Shown here: piece after piece, positions 1 to 12,258 of the stretch
Layout of the letters: each line of letters begins with the position of its first letter
How positions within the stretch are numbered: the first letter of the stretch is position 1
Assembly (NCBI GenBank): GCA_965644295.1
Contig: CBFFRP010000406.1
Location: 310,001-374,000, forward strand
Source of the DNA: Paraphysomonas bandaiensis
Lineage: Eukaryota; Chrysophyceae
Reading direction: 5' to 3'
Length of the DNA: 64,000 nt
Program-made: the position numbers and the translations under genes
Notes under the pieces: model-generated
The model's input: the letters and a program-made list of their open reading frames with translations, nothing else
Told to the model about the DNA's origin: nothing
Databases searched by the model: none

Positions 1-253
1 ATTCATTTGTGGATGTCAGCACAGATGCTGGACTGAAAAAATAAACCAGTATCTTCAGCGGGTGATACGTTTTCATTTTTTGATAATTTGACGACCATAC
101 GGATGGTGTGTGTCCCGCACCATCTTTCACCATTGGCTTGTTTCCTATTAATCTATACGCACTGCACTGTGCATACAAGCAACTATTAGTTCTATCTCTC
201 CCATAGTATATATCTGGTATTACATAATCCAGTGGACTTAACCGAGAAGAGAA
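1..253. other. Upstream region of the PheRS beta gene
   Basis: No coding region is supported here. It is AT-rich and directly precedes the first ATG of the PheRS gene at 254. No tRNA, repeat or clear promoter motif was recognised. Confidence 0.5.
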
Positions 254-2260
254 ATGCCGAACATTACGTTAATTAGATCCCATTTATTCGAAGCTATTGG
301 GCAAGAATATACTGACGAAGAGTTCGATGAGCTCTGCTTTGAGTTTGGTGTTGAGGTGGACGATGTAGAGACGCAGTTAATCGAGGTATTAGCAGTACTA
401 TATCAATACATTCATCATTATGATCGTCTTGTAGTTTACGGGAGATGTGACTCGTGAAGAGAAGCATGTGGTGTATGTCATAGCTATTCCTGCCAACAGA
501 TATGATCTCCTTTGTATGGAAGGGTTCGCTCGAGCTCTTCGAATCTTTTTGGGAAAGCAGCAAACGCCGGTAAGTGATGAATAATTATAATTTAAATAAC
601 TGTGTTCACGGGTGTTATGTTTGTTACTGGTGTGTAGATTTTCAAGCGTATTACTCCGTCGAATAGGCAGATTATGACAGTTGAATCATCAACGAACTCA
701 ATACGTCCATACTGTGTGTGTGCCGTGTTGCGTGGTGTAAATTTTGACAGTAAGCGCTACAAGAGTTTCATAGATTTGCAAGAAAAACTTCATCAGAATA
801 TTTGCCGCCGACGAACGTACGTGGCAATCGGTACGCATGATTTGGACACAGTGCAGGGACCATTTAGGTATCGTGCCTTGCCTCCTCAAGACATAAACTT
901 TGTGCCATTGACCGAGAACAACGGAAAAGCTTATTCCGGCAAAGAACTACTAGATTTTTATCGTGAAGATTCTTCAGCTAAACATTTGAAGCCGTTCACA
1001 GACATCATTTACGACTCCCCGGTATACCCCGTTATTACCGATAGCACAGATACAGTCTTGTCGTTGCCGCCTATCATTAATGGAAAGCATTCCCGCATCC
1101 AGCTACACACCACAAATGTTTTTATCGAATGTACAGCCACGGATATTACCAAAGCGAATATCGTGCTAGACACGATGGTGACAATGTTCTCTGAACACTG
1201 TGCTACCCCTTTCACCGTAGAAGAGGTTGAAGTAAGGTACGAGACCTCCCACACGGCACTAGTCACCCCATCTTGTCCCGCTGGAGACAGCCAGATTACT
1301 CCTCTTCTCTCCCACCGCCACTGTGACGCTAAAGTTTCTGAGATCAACGGCACTATCGGTGTAACCCTCTCTCCTGATGAAATCTGCCGACTGTGCGACA
1401 AAATGCAGCTCGGGCCTGCTGAATATTCTTCTGCCACGGACTCAGTGCGTGTGCAGGTTCCTCCCACAAGATCAGACGTCTTACACCCTGTCGATGTCAT
1501 TGAGGATGTCGCAATCGCTTATGGTTACAACAATATTGCTCAGGAAGTTCCGAAGACCCTGACAGTGGGCGCTCCCTTACCTATCAATCTCTTCACGGAC
1601 CTGCTGCGACAGGAGATTGCTAGGGCTGGATACATGGAGATGCTCACCCATGGTTTGTGCTCTATTGCCGAGAACTTCACAAACCTGAGAAGACCTGTGG
1701 GGCCAGCTGTGTCACTGGCAAACCCTGCAAATGTGGAATATGAGGTTGTGCGCACTACATTGTTACCAGGTGCTCTTAAGACTCTGGCCCATAACAAGTC
1801 TATTTCCCACAAAGATGGCGTTAGGCTGTTTGAAATAAGCGATGTTGTCGTTCCTGCGGACAACGAGGTTGGTGCACAAAATATCCGTAAGTTTGTCGGA
1901 CTCCATGCTGCCCACAGCTCTGCCTTCGAGGTCGTACACGGTCTGGCAGATCGGGTTTTTTGTTGCTCACAAATCATTCCCCTCAAACAGTATGCCGAGA
2001 GCTCACTATCTAAAGAAGAGTACAAGGCCCTGGAGCGGGTCGCCAGGAGTGGCTTGTGCTACTTCTTTAAGCCGAGTGACGACCCAGTGTTCTTCCCTGG
2101 CATGGGGGCGGATGTGGTATTAAGAAAGACTCTCGATGACGGTTCTGTCTGCGACAAGGTTATTGGAAATTTGGGAGTTGTCCATCCAGATGTATTGCAC
2201 CACTTCGAAATATCGTACCCATGCAGCGTAGTGGAAATCGATATTGAAGCTATTATGTAG
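254..2260 (+). CDS. FARSB: Phenylalanyl-tRNA synthetase, beta subunit (cytosolic type)
   Basis: Charges tRNA-Phe with phenylalanine in the cytosol as the beta chain of the alpha2-beta2 enzyme. Three exons are inferred: 254-385, 435-569 and 638-2260, with introns of 49 and 68 nt, giving about 629 residues (the human chain is about 589). All three exons carry family sequence. Exon 1 has YTDEEFDELCFEFG, exon 2 has IPANRYDLLC, and exon 3 has LHQNICRRR, the IGTHDLDT block, PPIINGKHSRI, the PPTRSDVLHPVDVIEDVAIAYGYNNI region, and LGVVHPDVL near the end. These correspond to the B1, B3/B4, B5 and catalytic-like modules of the eukaryotic/archaeal beta chain. The start at 254 fits the usual N-terminus of the family. 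No frame break was seen, and large antisense ORFs inside it are shadows. Confidence 0.96.
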
Positions 2261-2516
2261 ACTGTGAAGTGTACTTTGTTATGCTGCGTTAATAATCGGC
2301 AATTTAGTATTGGTTATCTGTACTTACGACATAGGTACGTTGTCATATGTTATGCACACGGCAACTTGTACTAGCTTGAAAATGGACAAATAGAGTTAAA
2401 GGTGAAAATAATTCTAGGTCTAATTTCGCATTGCTCCTGAAAGTAGTGAATATCTATACACTATACATCCGTGCAATATAATATACAGATATAAAGTATA
2501 TATGTATATAGTGTTA

Positions 2517-2735
2517 TTGAAAGTCTTTTTATTTAGCAATAGGCGTTAAAAACCTGTACCAATATAGTGGCTAGTTGAATGCTAGACATACTAGTTAGAC
2601 CTCTACCCATAACTAATCAGCACAAATTCCATTATCCTACTATTTAACGCTACAGAAGCTGCTTGTGCGTCGCCGCAAGCACCAAGGTGCGACCACTTCC
2701 GTTCTTGATGTTGATTGCGAGTTTCGCCATTGTCG
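2517..2735 (+). repeat. Dispersed repeat A, partial copy 1
   Basis: This stretch matches 54873-55070 almost base for base, from the TTTAGCAATAGGCGTTAAAAA region through AAGCACCAAGGTGCGACC. The second half of the element, ending in the CTTTGTTGAGGG end, is missing here. GCACCAAGGTGC is itself palindromic. No coding capacity is visible. Confidence 0.75.
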
Positions 2736-3031
2736 TGTGTCCTAGGACTCACCGGCGCTATATGATAGATGTGTATGTAGGGGACACGTTGTGCAACGTA
2801 CAGCATGACAAGTGAAAGCAGTGATCTAAGTCTACTACTACAACACTGGAACCCTTAAGACTACACATACATTGTGTGCAATTTGCATCGGGGACTGCCT
2901 TATGTACCTCACGGCAACCAGGGGAAACAGTACTATACCCTGCTGAGATTGGCGATCTGGTGGCCTTCTTTTAGGCATTGTGCCAAGTGGCTCGGAGGTA
3001 TGCGGATGAAGGTCTTGCAAAAGGTTATGGC

Positions 3032-3420
3032 CTACTGTGAAGAAGCGTCGAAATCGACTCTTTTGCTGTATTTTAGCCAGCAGTAGAGAGCACATGCAAG
3101 TGAGTGTATAGCTGGACAGGGGTGGGATATGAGGGTCATCCGGTGTGTCCAGCAACAGGGAGTCGAGAGTAGGTGCCATTTGCTTGTGAAAATCAGTAAT
3201 AAACATCTGAGCTCTGCTAAACATGAAACAATAGGGTGTTGGCAGTCTGATGGGTGCTTTATTAAGCTTTTGGTTGTGCTTATGTAAACGAATGACGTCG
3301 TCTTCCTCATCATCCTCTTCCTAGAGTTCACCTATGTGTGCATGTAAATCATTTATCAAAAAGTCCTTTTTTCCTACACGCTGAATTTGACTCCTGCTTT
3401 CTTGAAATCTGCACTATGAA
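3032..3420 (-). mobile_element. hAT transposase relic (C-terminal part)
   Basis: Read on the minus strand, 3330 to about 3170 gives an acidic EDDEEDD stretch, then VIRLHKHNQKLNKAPIRLP, then MFSRAQMFITDF. The last block matches the C-terminal dimerisation region of hAT transposases (the ERLFSRA type motif). The same order of blocks occurs at 42480-42790 (minus), and the last block at 50510-50660 (plus), so these are three copies of one family. No complete ORF, terminal repeats or target duplication were found around this copy, so it is treated as a degraded remnant. Confidence 0.6.
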
Positions 3421-4994
3421 CAATGTCCGCGTCACAATGCAATACATAATAAAGATTACGCGGAGGTTCTTGACCATGCATGACTCAGTACAAGCCTAGC
3501 ATGGCATTGACTGACCCTCACCTCCCTCAGAATCACGTATGAACCATGCACGTGTAGTGTAGATCTAGCTGAAGTTTACAAGGCGCGACACGCAAAGAAT
3601 AATTCGGATTCTTATGAAAATCTATGTGTTGCTTAGTTTAATCAGCACGCTCTCGATACATACTCTCAGGCATACTCTTTTGGTGTAAGAGTTTAAAAAG
3701 GTAGATACATATTAGTGGACAATTAGTGTGGTTGTGCTGTTTAAGTATGAGCAGTGAAAAAGTGAATGAATATAACTACCTGGAGAGGGATAGAAGTATA
3801 TTGCATTGCAGTTATGTTATTGCTATATACAGTATTGCAAATATATAGATATTATTTCAACGACCGATATATTGTAGTGCAGAGCAAATTATTTTGAGTA
3901 GCTAGCTACCAATGTTTTCATATATAAATTGAGCAAAATACGTAGTAGAATAATGCATAATTAAGATTGGAAGAGTTAGCTTTCAACTCATAAATTTGTT
4001 GAACACAACTGCGTAATAGTATCTTATTCAGTTCACAAGACCTTAAATCCTACTCCTCCTAATATGGTCAAACCGTTTTCTAGCAAGATGAGCTCTAACC
4101 AACACATATTCAACATCATATTATGAGCAAGCATGTCATCATATTCAATTCATTTTGATATTGATTTACAAATATACGAATGATAGTCCATGTACATAGT
4201 ATAGCAACTGCTAAATGAGTACAGGAATTTCCATATTTTGCCGTCATATGTATATTGGTCAGCTGTGAGTAAAGAATATACTAAAATTTAACTAGCACTT
4301 TTACATCGCACTTTACAACAAAGTAAGAAGAAAGCACAGTTATAACTACCATCTCATTATATTAATGTCTGCTCAGTGAAGAAATTGAGAGTAACGAACA
4401 ACAAAATTAAGTGTCTTCAATACGATTTAAATGTAATATGGATCTCTACACAGGCTTCCATGCAGATGTTGTGATGCACTTTACTAGTGTGTCGTTGCGG
4501 ACAAGATTTCACAGTCACCCCTTTCTCAACCTACAAGTTGGGTGAACCTCCCATTGTTGTGGTGTCGGCGGCATGGTCTTGGCTTATGCTATGGATAGCG
4601 TGCATTGACATTGATCATTGAGTATGTCATGTTGATGATGTGGTAGGGGTGTGATCATCGTGGACCCTTAGAGTGGAACGGAATGTTGCTGGGTATGGAG
4701 TGCTACTGTGTGCTCTATACAGCTCTGTGTCTATTAACACACTGGGCTGAGATATCGAGGACATGACGTGTGGACATTCACTGCCGTGCTGTGTCCTCTG
4801 CTGTTTTTCTATAGGCAGAAGTACATCTATGTACTGTATGTGCTGTATACCGTATACAGTACCATATACTGCAGCATACAGCTGTATGAGGATGGTGTCT
4901 GACAGTTATGTTAGGCGACTCACCATAAGCTACACGCATCCCAAGCAAGTCATAGTCAGCTGCCATAAGATCACCGCCATACGAGCTATCTGAC
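3421..4994. other. AT-rich intergenic region
   Basis: About 1.6 kb without a supportable gene. Short ORFs in it look random. The only structured part is a pair of GTATAC-containing palindromes near 4843-4883 just before the next gene. Confidence 0.5.
4843..4859. promoter_or_regulatory. GTATAC palindrome upstream of the 4995 gene
   Basis: CTGTATACCGTATACAG is a 17-bp near-perfect palindrome, followed by ATATACTGCAGCATACAGCTG. It lies about 135 bp before the ATG at 4995. Similar palindromes recur in other 5-prime intergenic regions of the window, which is the only reason for a regulatory call. Confidence 0.35.
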
Positions 4995-6465
4995 ATGGAA
5001 GAATACACGGAAGAACAGTATGCACAATATCAAGTAGACAATGGTGAATACTATGACGAATCATACTATGAACAGCTCGGATACTATGATGAGAACGGCG
5101 AGTTTATATACTATGAACAACAACAACAGTCGAATAAAGTTACTATCAAGACCGACATGGGTGATGTTACGTACCAAGAAGTGTACTACAATGACCAGCC
5201 CATGCTGGTTGATGATGAGGGAAGGATATTGAACCCAGACAAGTTGAATAGGGTCAGTTGCCACGTAGTGATATACACCTTTTCATCGTGTGCTATTAGG
5301 AGGATCCAAATCTGACTGAAGCATACGATGTATTTTTGTCAGGTTGGCAGAAGCAGCACATGGCTGCAGTATTGGATGCTGAATCGTCATCATTATGTAT
5401 CTGGCCAAATGAACGGCCTCCGATATACCTTAAACGCTTTGATATTTATGAGAATTTGTCAAAATTGTGCCACTACGGAACATCGGATCCTGCAGAATCA
5501 CAGAAGCAAAGGTATAAATCGACACATTTCTGATGTTTATTTTACATACTACAGACACTCCGGAGATTTCTTGCCAGTGAGATCTGTTATGTTTATGGCA
5601 GCACCAACCAGCTTGACGAAGACGCTGGAAATAGAGAGGGTGGCCCCGCCACTGAGGAGTAGAGTAAGTATATATGTAGTCTTTTGATTTCAGTTCTTAA
5701 CTGACTATGTACAATGAACTCAGTTTAGAATGACTGGTGGTAACAACAGACGCGATGTAACGCGCTGGTATCCAGCGGAGAAAGTTGATGCCTTTGTCGG
5801 AACTGCGGGAAGTGTGGGAACAATAGACTACTTCATCGACTGGACAGATGGACCAGACAGGTGTTATATATTCTCATTTTGTGTTTTTAAAATTAACTTT
5901 CTAAAGGTACTACATATCTACCAATTTTGATCCACGAGCAGGATGGCGCAGGTGCGGCAAGAATTGGGTATATTTGATTCTCAAGTTCACGCAGACTCTG
6001 GAGATTTGCAGCGTACCCCGTAACGCAGTACTATATTCTCAGCCGAACCGTAGAACATACTGATTTAGAGTCAGAAGGGGGGAAAGGGGCAACTTGCAAC
6101 ATAGTGAAAGGCTCCTCTGTCTTCTGTCGGAAAGGATGGAGGTAAGTACGTCCCAAGCCTCTTAGTTAATTTCACGCAACCAATCGAAACAGATTAATTG
6201 GTAGCTTTTTCGCATTTGATCTTGAGCTTACCTCCAGCAATAAGTATACTGTGTATACGCGAAAGGTAAGCTCCTCCCGGACATTTTAGAGGATTAGGAT
6301 ATGATGTAGCTTGTTTTTCGTCCTCAGGATCCGTTTCACAGACTGAAACTCACCATGACCGAAGTTGATAATCCGGAAGAATGGACTGAACAGTTCAGCT
6401 TCTTTGCTTTTGATATTCCGATCCCTGGAAGTTGTAAATATGAACTCCAACATTGCGTCAGGTAG
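4995..6465 (+). CDS. Unrecognised protein with repeated aromatic/PGT-type motifs
   Basis: I do not recognise this family. Eight exons are inferred: 4995-5252, 5300-5511, 5555-5663, 5724-5860, 5907-5951, 5995-6141, 6193-6265 and 6328-6465. Introns are 43-62 nt and all phases agree, giving about 372 residues. Residues 1-50 are rich in Tyr, Glu and Gln (low complexity, probably disordered). From about residue 130 a loose motif recurs: an aromatic start such as FFAF or WYPAEKVDAF, a P/G-x-T turn, Y-x-hydrophobic, then P-[DH]-R-x-x-[IL]. Copies include the VDAFVG...DGPDRYYIS, LWRFAAYPVTQYYILS, IGSFFAFDLELTSS...DPFHRLKLT and FSFFAFDIPIPGSCKYEL segments. This suggests tandem beta-rich units. No signal peptide or membrane segment is seen. 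Cytochrome c heme lyase was considered and dropped. Confidence 0.7.
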
Positions 6466-6906
6466 TATTGAAGTACTTGGTTGATTGTCAAGGTCATATC
6501 TTTTGTCAAGGTCGATTCATACTACAAGCGCAAGCGTTTCTAGACACCGACTTACTACGGAAGACTCAAAGTTGCCATGGCAGTTTCGAATGAGTATATA
6601 TGTATTCCCTGCAGCAATTGAGGATTGCACAATTTCTTTTGAATGTGATGAATATTTTTAATTACTATATTATTCAATTTAGCGTGAATCGAGGCCCACA
6701 ATTTGCTACGATACAGATAACAAACGAAGAAAATTCGCTACCCAATTTCTAGTCGTTCATAAACAGAATCATGATATTATCATTCCACCATATAAATTCA
6801 GAGTAAAATACGTTACTATCGACGACATTTATACAAGTACGCTTGCAGTACGTACATCAGGCAGTACACAATATTATATACAATGACAAATGACACATTC
6901 TATGTT
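6466..6906. other. Convergent intergenic region
   Basis: Between the 3-prime ends of two converging genes. AT-rich, with no gene, repeat or RNA recognised. Confidence 0.5.
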
Positions 6907-8848
6907 CTATGATATCCTATCTGATGCCCGTGCAATCACTCTTCCACCACACACAAATTCTTCAACCTGCATATTCATAGGCACTTAGAAATTCAACATT
7001 TCTAATCGACTGACAACACTATCGTACCTTCCAGGGAACAGAATCCATCCATTCATAACAAATAGTTTTAAGCAAACTCAGGTGAACTTCTTGCACCGAA
7101 CACCTGAGGGTTATTCTTTTACGGGCTACACGTACGGGAGGAGGGTTTCGATTAGGTGCATCTATGTCTCTAAGCTGATTTGATACAATTGGCTTAGGGT
7201 TTGTCTTAGCTTTCTGGGCTTCAGGAACAGAGGTTGACATATCATCGTCATCAGTATCATCACCCGTAGAACTCTCACCTTCGTTATTTTCCACTATTGC
7301 ACCAAGAGTGGTGGTATTTTCAGTATTTTGTTTTAATCGATTAAACTCAAAGGGAATAGTGCCCATTCGAGGCGGAGAATGTCCAGTCTTCGGTTCTGAC
7401 TCGCGGTCGCTATCATCACTACCGACTGACATTGTCCGCCGTATGCTATCCAAAGTGGCAACTATACTGCTAGTTCTCCGCTTAGACTTCTTTCGCAGCG
7501 CCTGTGGGATTTCATCTGGTGCATTAGTTTGGGATGATGCTGGTGTCCGCTGAATCCCAGGCGGACGAGGGACAGAGATGGCAGTGGCATGTGCTCGAGC
7601 TCGAATTTGCGCCGATGATTGCCCAAAAAAGTTCAGCCTAGCAAACATATCTGTGTCACACTCGCGCGCTTTTTGCTTCTCCTTGCTTTCCTCTAGCATA
7701 CGAGTGAGAAGCTTCGGAGAGGGATTCCCGGAACATGCTCGCAATAGGTCAAAAAGCAAAAACCTATTGCACATATATTTAATACGAGATCAACCAAAAA
7801 AATATTTTACCTCGAATCCGCGAGGGAAATTACACGGGATAGAACAGTCACGAGGTTGGCATTCGTCGGCGTGCTGTGGGCTTCCCAGAAGGCACGATGA
7901 ATGGCAGGTGGACACTTCAACTCACGATGCAATTGTAGCAACAGTTTGAGGGCATCGGTGTAGTTGTCTAGTAAATGTCGTGAACTAGAACCAGCCTTGT
8001 ACTGCAACACCGTTATCATCATGACACGGCGTGCACATGATGGTACTCACCTCGCACACCTTCGTTACGAGCGATTTAAGGTCAGCTGTAAAGTCATCAT
8101 TCTCCCCATTAAGTGCAAGCTGCATAGCTGAGGAGTGCATCCAGTCCGCGTCACAACTAAGGGATACACGAGGCGGGTGCATATATCGTGCACACTCAAC
8201 ATCGGTGATATCTGAGCACTCGGTCAGCATAGAGGAGTTCGCTCCAAGAGAGCCTGTAAATTGCATTCCTCCTCGTCGGAGGTTCACCGATGGAGGATCT
8301 TTCTTGGCTAACTGCCGCTTACTCTTTATACGTCTGCCGTTTGATTGATATTTTCCCACTGTTAGGCGCCGCTCTCTACTAGGCAAGGGCGACGACACAG
8401 ATGATAGAGGCGATACTGGGTCACTGACACCAGGAGTAATATCTTCACAATCATCCATGATGTTGACCAAACGATCCACTAAATTCTTTCTACGAGTAGA
8501 ATTATTGGCAGATCCTGGTTGTGATGGTCGTGGACTATCCGGTGCATGGGTCTGGGGATGATGGTTTGTCGGAGTACTAAGAAGCTTCGAAAGTGAACCC
8601 AGAGATTTATCAGTGGAATCGGGTGACAACAACTGTTTCTGGTGCATACCTATAACCTCCTCCCAATCTAATGACTGATTACTATCGATACCATCGTTCT
8701 CTTGACTAGCAGTCTCCAAGCAGAAAGATGAGGCGCCAGCACCACCCATCATCACTGGGAAACACAGTGATTTCTTTTCGGACTTTTTACATTTACTACT
8801 TCGGGTCATTTTATATTCTATATGAGAGCTACAGTAATCATTAGACAC
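6907..8848 (-). CDS. Unrecognised Ser-rich protein with a central helical segment
   Basis: No family recognised. Exons on the minus strand are 8848-8051, 8001-7811 and 7763-7028, with a probable last exon 6966-6907. If the last intron (61 nt) is not removed, translation stops at 7019 instead. The product is about 577-594 residues. The first 250 residues and the last 250 are Ser/Pro/Asp-rich and probably disordered, with basic patches such as RRIKSKRQLAKK and RKKSKRR that could be nuclear signals. Exons 2-3 encode a compact, likely alpha-helical stretch (LLDNYTDALKLLLQLHRELKC to RFLLFDLLRACSGNPSPKLL) that resembles a HEAT-type or similar superhelical segment, though I cannot assign it. The gene is divergent from the F-BAR gene, with a shared upstream region of about 740 bp. 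Confidence 0.6.
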
Positions 8849-9585
8849 TTCCTTTCAATACAAATTACACGACAAACGCTCTACTCGTCTAATAGCAACT
8901 ATCACTGATAATGGGTTGTAACTGCAGTAGATTTAGTGGACTTCTAACAGCATGTGTACATGCTTTACCACCCAAATCCACGAGAGTGGAAAACGACGGC
9001 TCCTTCAACTGTGGTGGGACTATTTAATCCAGCCAACAATCGCATATATAACATCTCTGTACCTATATATTAGCTACCTGTAGATAGGTACAGCCTGTTC
9101 TTGTATAGGTACGGAGCACACACAGAGATTGGCTTTCAAAACTGACGACAAAGCATGTCAAAGTCTCCAAGTCAGGAAAAATCCGTCTCAGTGTATACCG
9201 GTATACGGTGGTATACGGTATAATGTGCGTTGAACTACACACTATTTGTAGGGTGGGGGTATACCGGTTATACGGCGGTATACAATATATGTCATATGAA
9301 TGTCGCATGTAAAACCCCTGGCACCCTTACATCCAATGAAATATTATCGATTGGATATTAATCAATTATATAGTGTGAAAATTTCTTGACCCGGGCAGTG
9401 CAGTGGGGTGTATGCATGCACTGCTGTATGTATGTGCATTTGAATGGACTGTTCTTCCAACACATATTCGTGCCTTCCATCAATCTTGCTGCATTATATG
9501 CACTCATCCTGTTACATGCAACGATAAATGCACTGTGTCTGAGAAGTGAACTTGTTGAGCATTATATCCAAAGGAAGAGATAGTT
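8849..9585. promoter_or_regulatory. Shared 5-prime region of a divergent gene pair, with GTATAC palindromes
   Basis: This lies between the starts of the minus gene (8848) and the plus F-BAR gene (9586). It contains the perfect 14-bp palindrome GTATACCGGTATAC at 9193-9206, followed by GTATACGGTATA, and a second cluster at 9259-9283 with GGTATACCGG and GGCGGTATAC. A bidirectional promoter is an inference from position and symmetry. Confidence 0.45.
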
Positions 9586-11654
9586 ATGGAGGAGTTTGTG
9601 GAAGGATCTTGCTTCGGCGTGGATTGTCTTGGCTCCTATGTGGAAATTAAAAAATTGGTGCTCTATCTCTGCAATACGGGCTACATATGTGCTGACTCTA
9701 TTACAGATTTCTTCTACAGTAAAGTCATGCGATCAATATTTGAGTTTCGTGAAGGTCAGAACAACGAGTGCGCTTAGGAACCGTTTGATAATTGTTTCTA
9801 TAGGCTCGAATTAACGCCGAAGAAGCCCATGCTCGGTCTCTTGCGAAGGTGGCTGCTATGAGTCTGGATTTTGACTGCGGGGGTTCTTTGTGTGAATCAA
9901 TGAACCAATTGAAGGTATTATTTTACTCATATAGTCAGTTCATTTACATTGACGACATTTCTTCATTCTAGGCTGACACGAAGCACAAATCGGCTCAGCA
10001 TCTTCACTTAGCCGAAAATTTGAATAACGATGTGTATATGCCGGTATGACGTGATCAATGCAATGCTATGACGTGTAGCTTACTCTGTGCTTAGGTGAAT
10101 GAGCTTCGAACTCAGCTCAGTAAGAAAGAGAAGTCGTTATTTGCACAATACCAGAGTATGCAACAGGAAATCAAACACCTTGAGGATAAGTATAAGAAAA
10201 AGTATTTTGCTTACGAGCGAGCCTACAAAGATGCATTTCAGTCTTATGTGGAGTATCGTAATGCCGACAGTTCCCTATCTTCTGCAAATTCTACGAACAC
10301 TCCGAAACGTGACACGCAGACCGCTTCTCTGCGTACCCCCTCGTCGTCTTCCGCTTCAACTCCTACTAGCGCTTTTTCCTCCTTTGCCTCTTCACTTTCC
10401 CCCTCCCTGAATACCCTGGTAGAAAAAACCAAGGGAAAAGATATTCTCAATTGGGTGGTTACATCAACTGCTCACGGCACAACCCGGCGTGCGGACAAGA
10501 ACGAGCTGTACGTTCTTGCCACTCACGCCCTTGCTCGAGCTGAGAGAGCACGTCGTATGGCCAGAAAGTGTTGGTTAGAGTACGTGATTATATCCCAACG
10601 GTACTGTGTTAAAGCACAGATCCTCTACACCAAACTACAGGGCATGCAGGAGTCATTTGTGTTGATTATGCAGGATCACATGCGAAAGATGATTGTCTTT
10701 GAATCGTCATCTCTAGCCAATCAGCAGTACGACATTCAAATGCTCTTCAAAGTCATGGAGAGCATTGATACGAAGATGGATATTTTGCAGTGGATCAATA
10801 AGAGCAAGGCAGAGCTTCCTTCAGGAAATTCCTTCAGAGAGAATCCATGGTGCTCGCAAATATTTGTAAATGGGAATCTATCGCATATAGCTGATCTCCC
10901 TCGTCCTCCTGGTGATACTGAACTCATGTGGGATGAAATGTCACATCAGCCCCCACAATTGTCTGTAGAATTAACGCAAGAAATCTCCCGCCTGCGGCTG
11001 TTGCGCCGTCGGAGCCCACCACCTGACAGTGGTGAAAGTGGTGTCATTGATGTCCACTCAGAGGTAACAGGAAGCGAGTCAGACGCTGGAGAATGTGCAC
11101 CAACCGACGAGGGGCGAGAAAATAAGGACTTAGACTGCGCTTATGAAACGGCAGAAGATGCCTTGGAGATACTTCTGACAGTACAGAGCCAGATGCGTGT
11201 CTACTGGACTGAACTCATGACACGGTTCTCGTACGACTCCAACGGAAACTCTTCGAGCGTACCAGACGGGCATAGGAGGGGAACTTCATTGGATGTCGGT
11301 GATGAGGGTCTTAACCCAACAGGGGACGATAACTCTGAAAACAGTGATGAATCATGTACACCTTCATCAGACGACCGCTCTTCTCCTGTGAAAGATTCGG
11401 GGTCAGAAGACAATAGCAGCGCTGATTCACCACTGATTTCGTCATTAAACGACAACAATGATTCCGCAGAAAGCTATAAGAAAATAATGCAAACTTACGG
11501 CTTATTGGATGCAGTAGCAGGAGATACTGATAGTGAATCTTGTGATATGAACAAATCAATGGGGTTTTCTCTGGCCCCACCTTCTCCATATCAAATACCC
11601 ACTCCTGATTCTCCAGATTTACTTAGTTTAAATATTTCCCCTTCACACTATTGA
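9586..11654 (+). CDS. F-BAR domain protein
   Basis: Likely binds and bends membranes at sites of endocytosis or cytokinesis. Exons are 9586-9723, 9804-9914, 9972-10043 and 10095-11654 (introns 80, 57 and 51 nt), giving about 626 residues. The N-terminal part follows the F-BAR/FCH pattern: F-x-G-x-D-C-L near the start, a helix with ICADSITDFFYSK, then after the first splice ARINAEEAHARSLAKVAAM, which matches the RAxIExxYAKxLxKLA signature. Basic coiled-coil helices follow to about residue 330. The second half is acidic, Ser-rich and probably disordered, with no SH3 or RhoGAP domain seen. The donor AAA|GTCATG at 9724 was chosen because only it keeps the F-BAR signature in frame; a stronger-looking GTAAAGT donor 7 bp upstream leads to a stop. 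Confidence 0.75.
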
Positions 11655-11779
11655 ATGTTCAACTGAATTTACTGCTTACTTTCGTATTTTTTTAATAAGC
11701 AACCCTGTTTTTAGTCGAAAACATGTATTGTGTGTACTGTGTACCTGTATGCATTGTGCGAAATTATTACATAGCTAGC

Positions 11780-12258
11780 TTAATGTCCCCATCAGTAGTG
11801 AATGTCGTATTATTAGAAATAGGCTTATCAGAGTCATTTCTTAACTCTGATATCCTAACGCTCCGAAACTGCTATTGCGTCACCACAAGCACCAAGGTGC
11901 GACCACTTTCGCTCTATCACTCAAAAGCAAACGCAGTGAGTGAGCAGAATGTTGATATATCTGATGTCTGACACCTAAAATCTGCTGACTTCAGAATTTT
12001 TTATTAGAGGTTGACTTCAGTAGGAAGCCTAGTACCCACGGATACCTGTTTATTCGTCAAGGCCCAAAGACATCTACACAAGTGATACTAATTCGTGTCC
12101 CTTGCACCACACAGACATTTGGCTATGAGTAGGCAGAACAATATCTGCTGACTATATATTTAACCATAGTTTCTCGGAGAAATCTCTCCGGTACTTAACC
12201 CCCAGAACACCACGAAAACGTGCGAGTCCGACTTTGTTGAGGACTCCTCAGAAATTCA
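11780..12258 (+). repeat. Dispersed repeat A, copy 2 (near full length)
   Basis: Runs from an AGTAGTGAATGTCG end, through AACTCTGATATCCTA and AAGCACCAAGGTGCGACC, to the GAGTCCGACTTTGTTGAGG end. Near the second end a short hairpin CGGAGAAATCTCTCCG is conserved between copies. It lies in opposite orientation to copy 3 at 12897-13330. No ORF of note. Confidence 0.8.

Noticed and set aside
1009-2025. Antisense ORFs of about 160 codons inside the PheRS gene
   Set aside because: No family resemblance; they shadow a strongly conserved coding strand.
4995-6465. Cytochrome c heme lyase for the repeat protein
   Set aside because: A W-x-x-D...IDY pattern looked similar at first, but the conserved PFDRHDW and following motifs of heme lyases are absent and the internal repeats do not fit.
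9586-9777. F-BAR first exon read straight through to a stop at 9777
   Set aside because: Read-through loses the FCH signature, while removal of 9724-9803 restores it.
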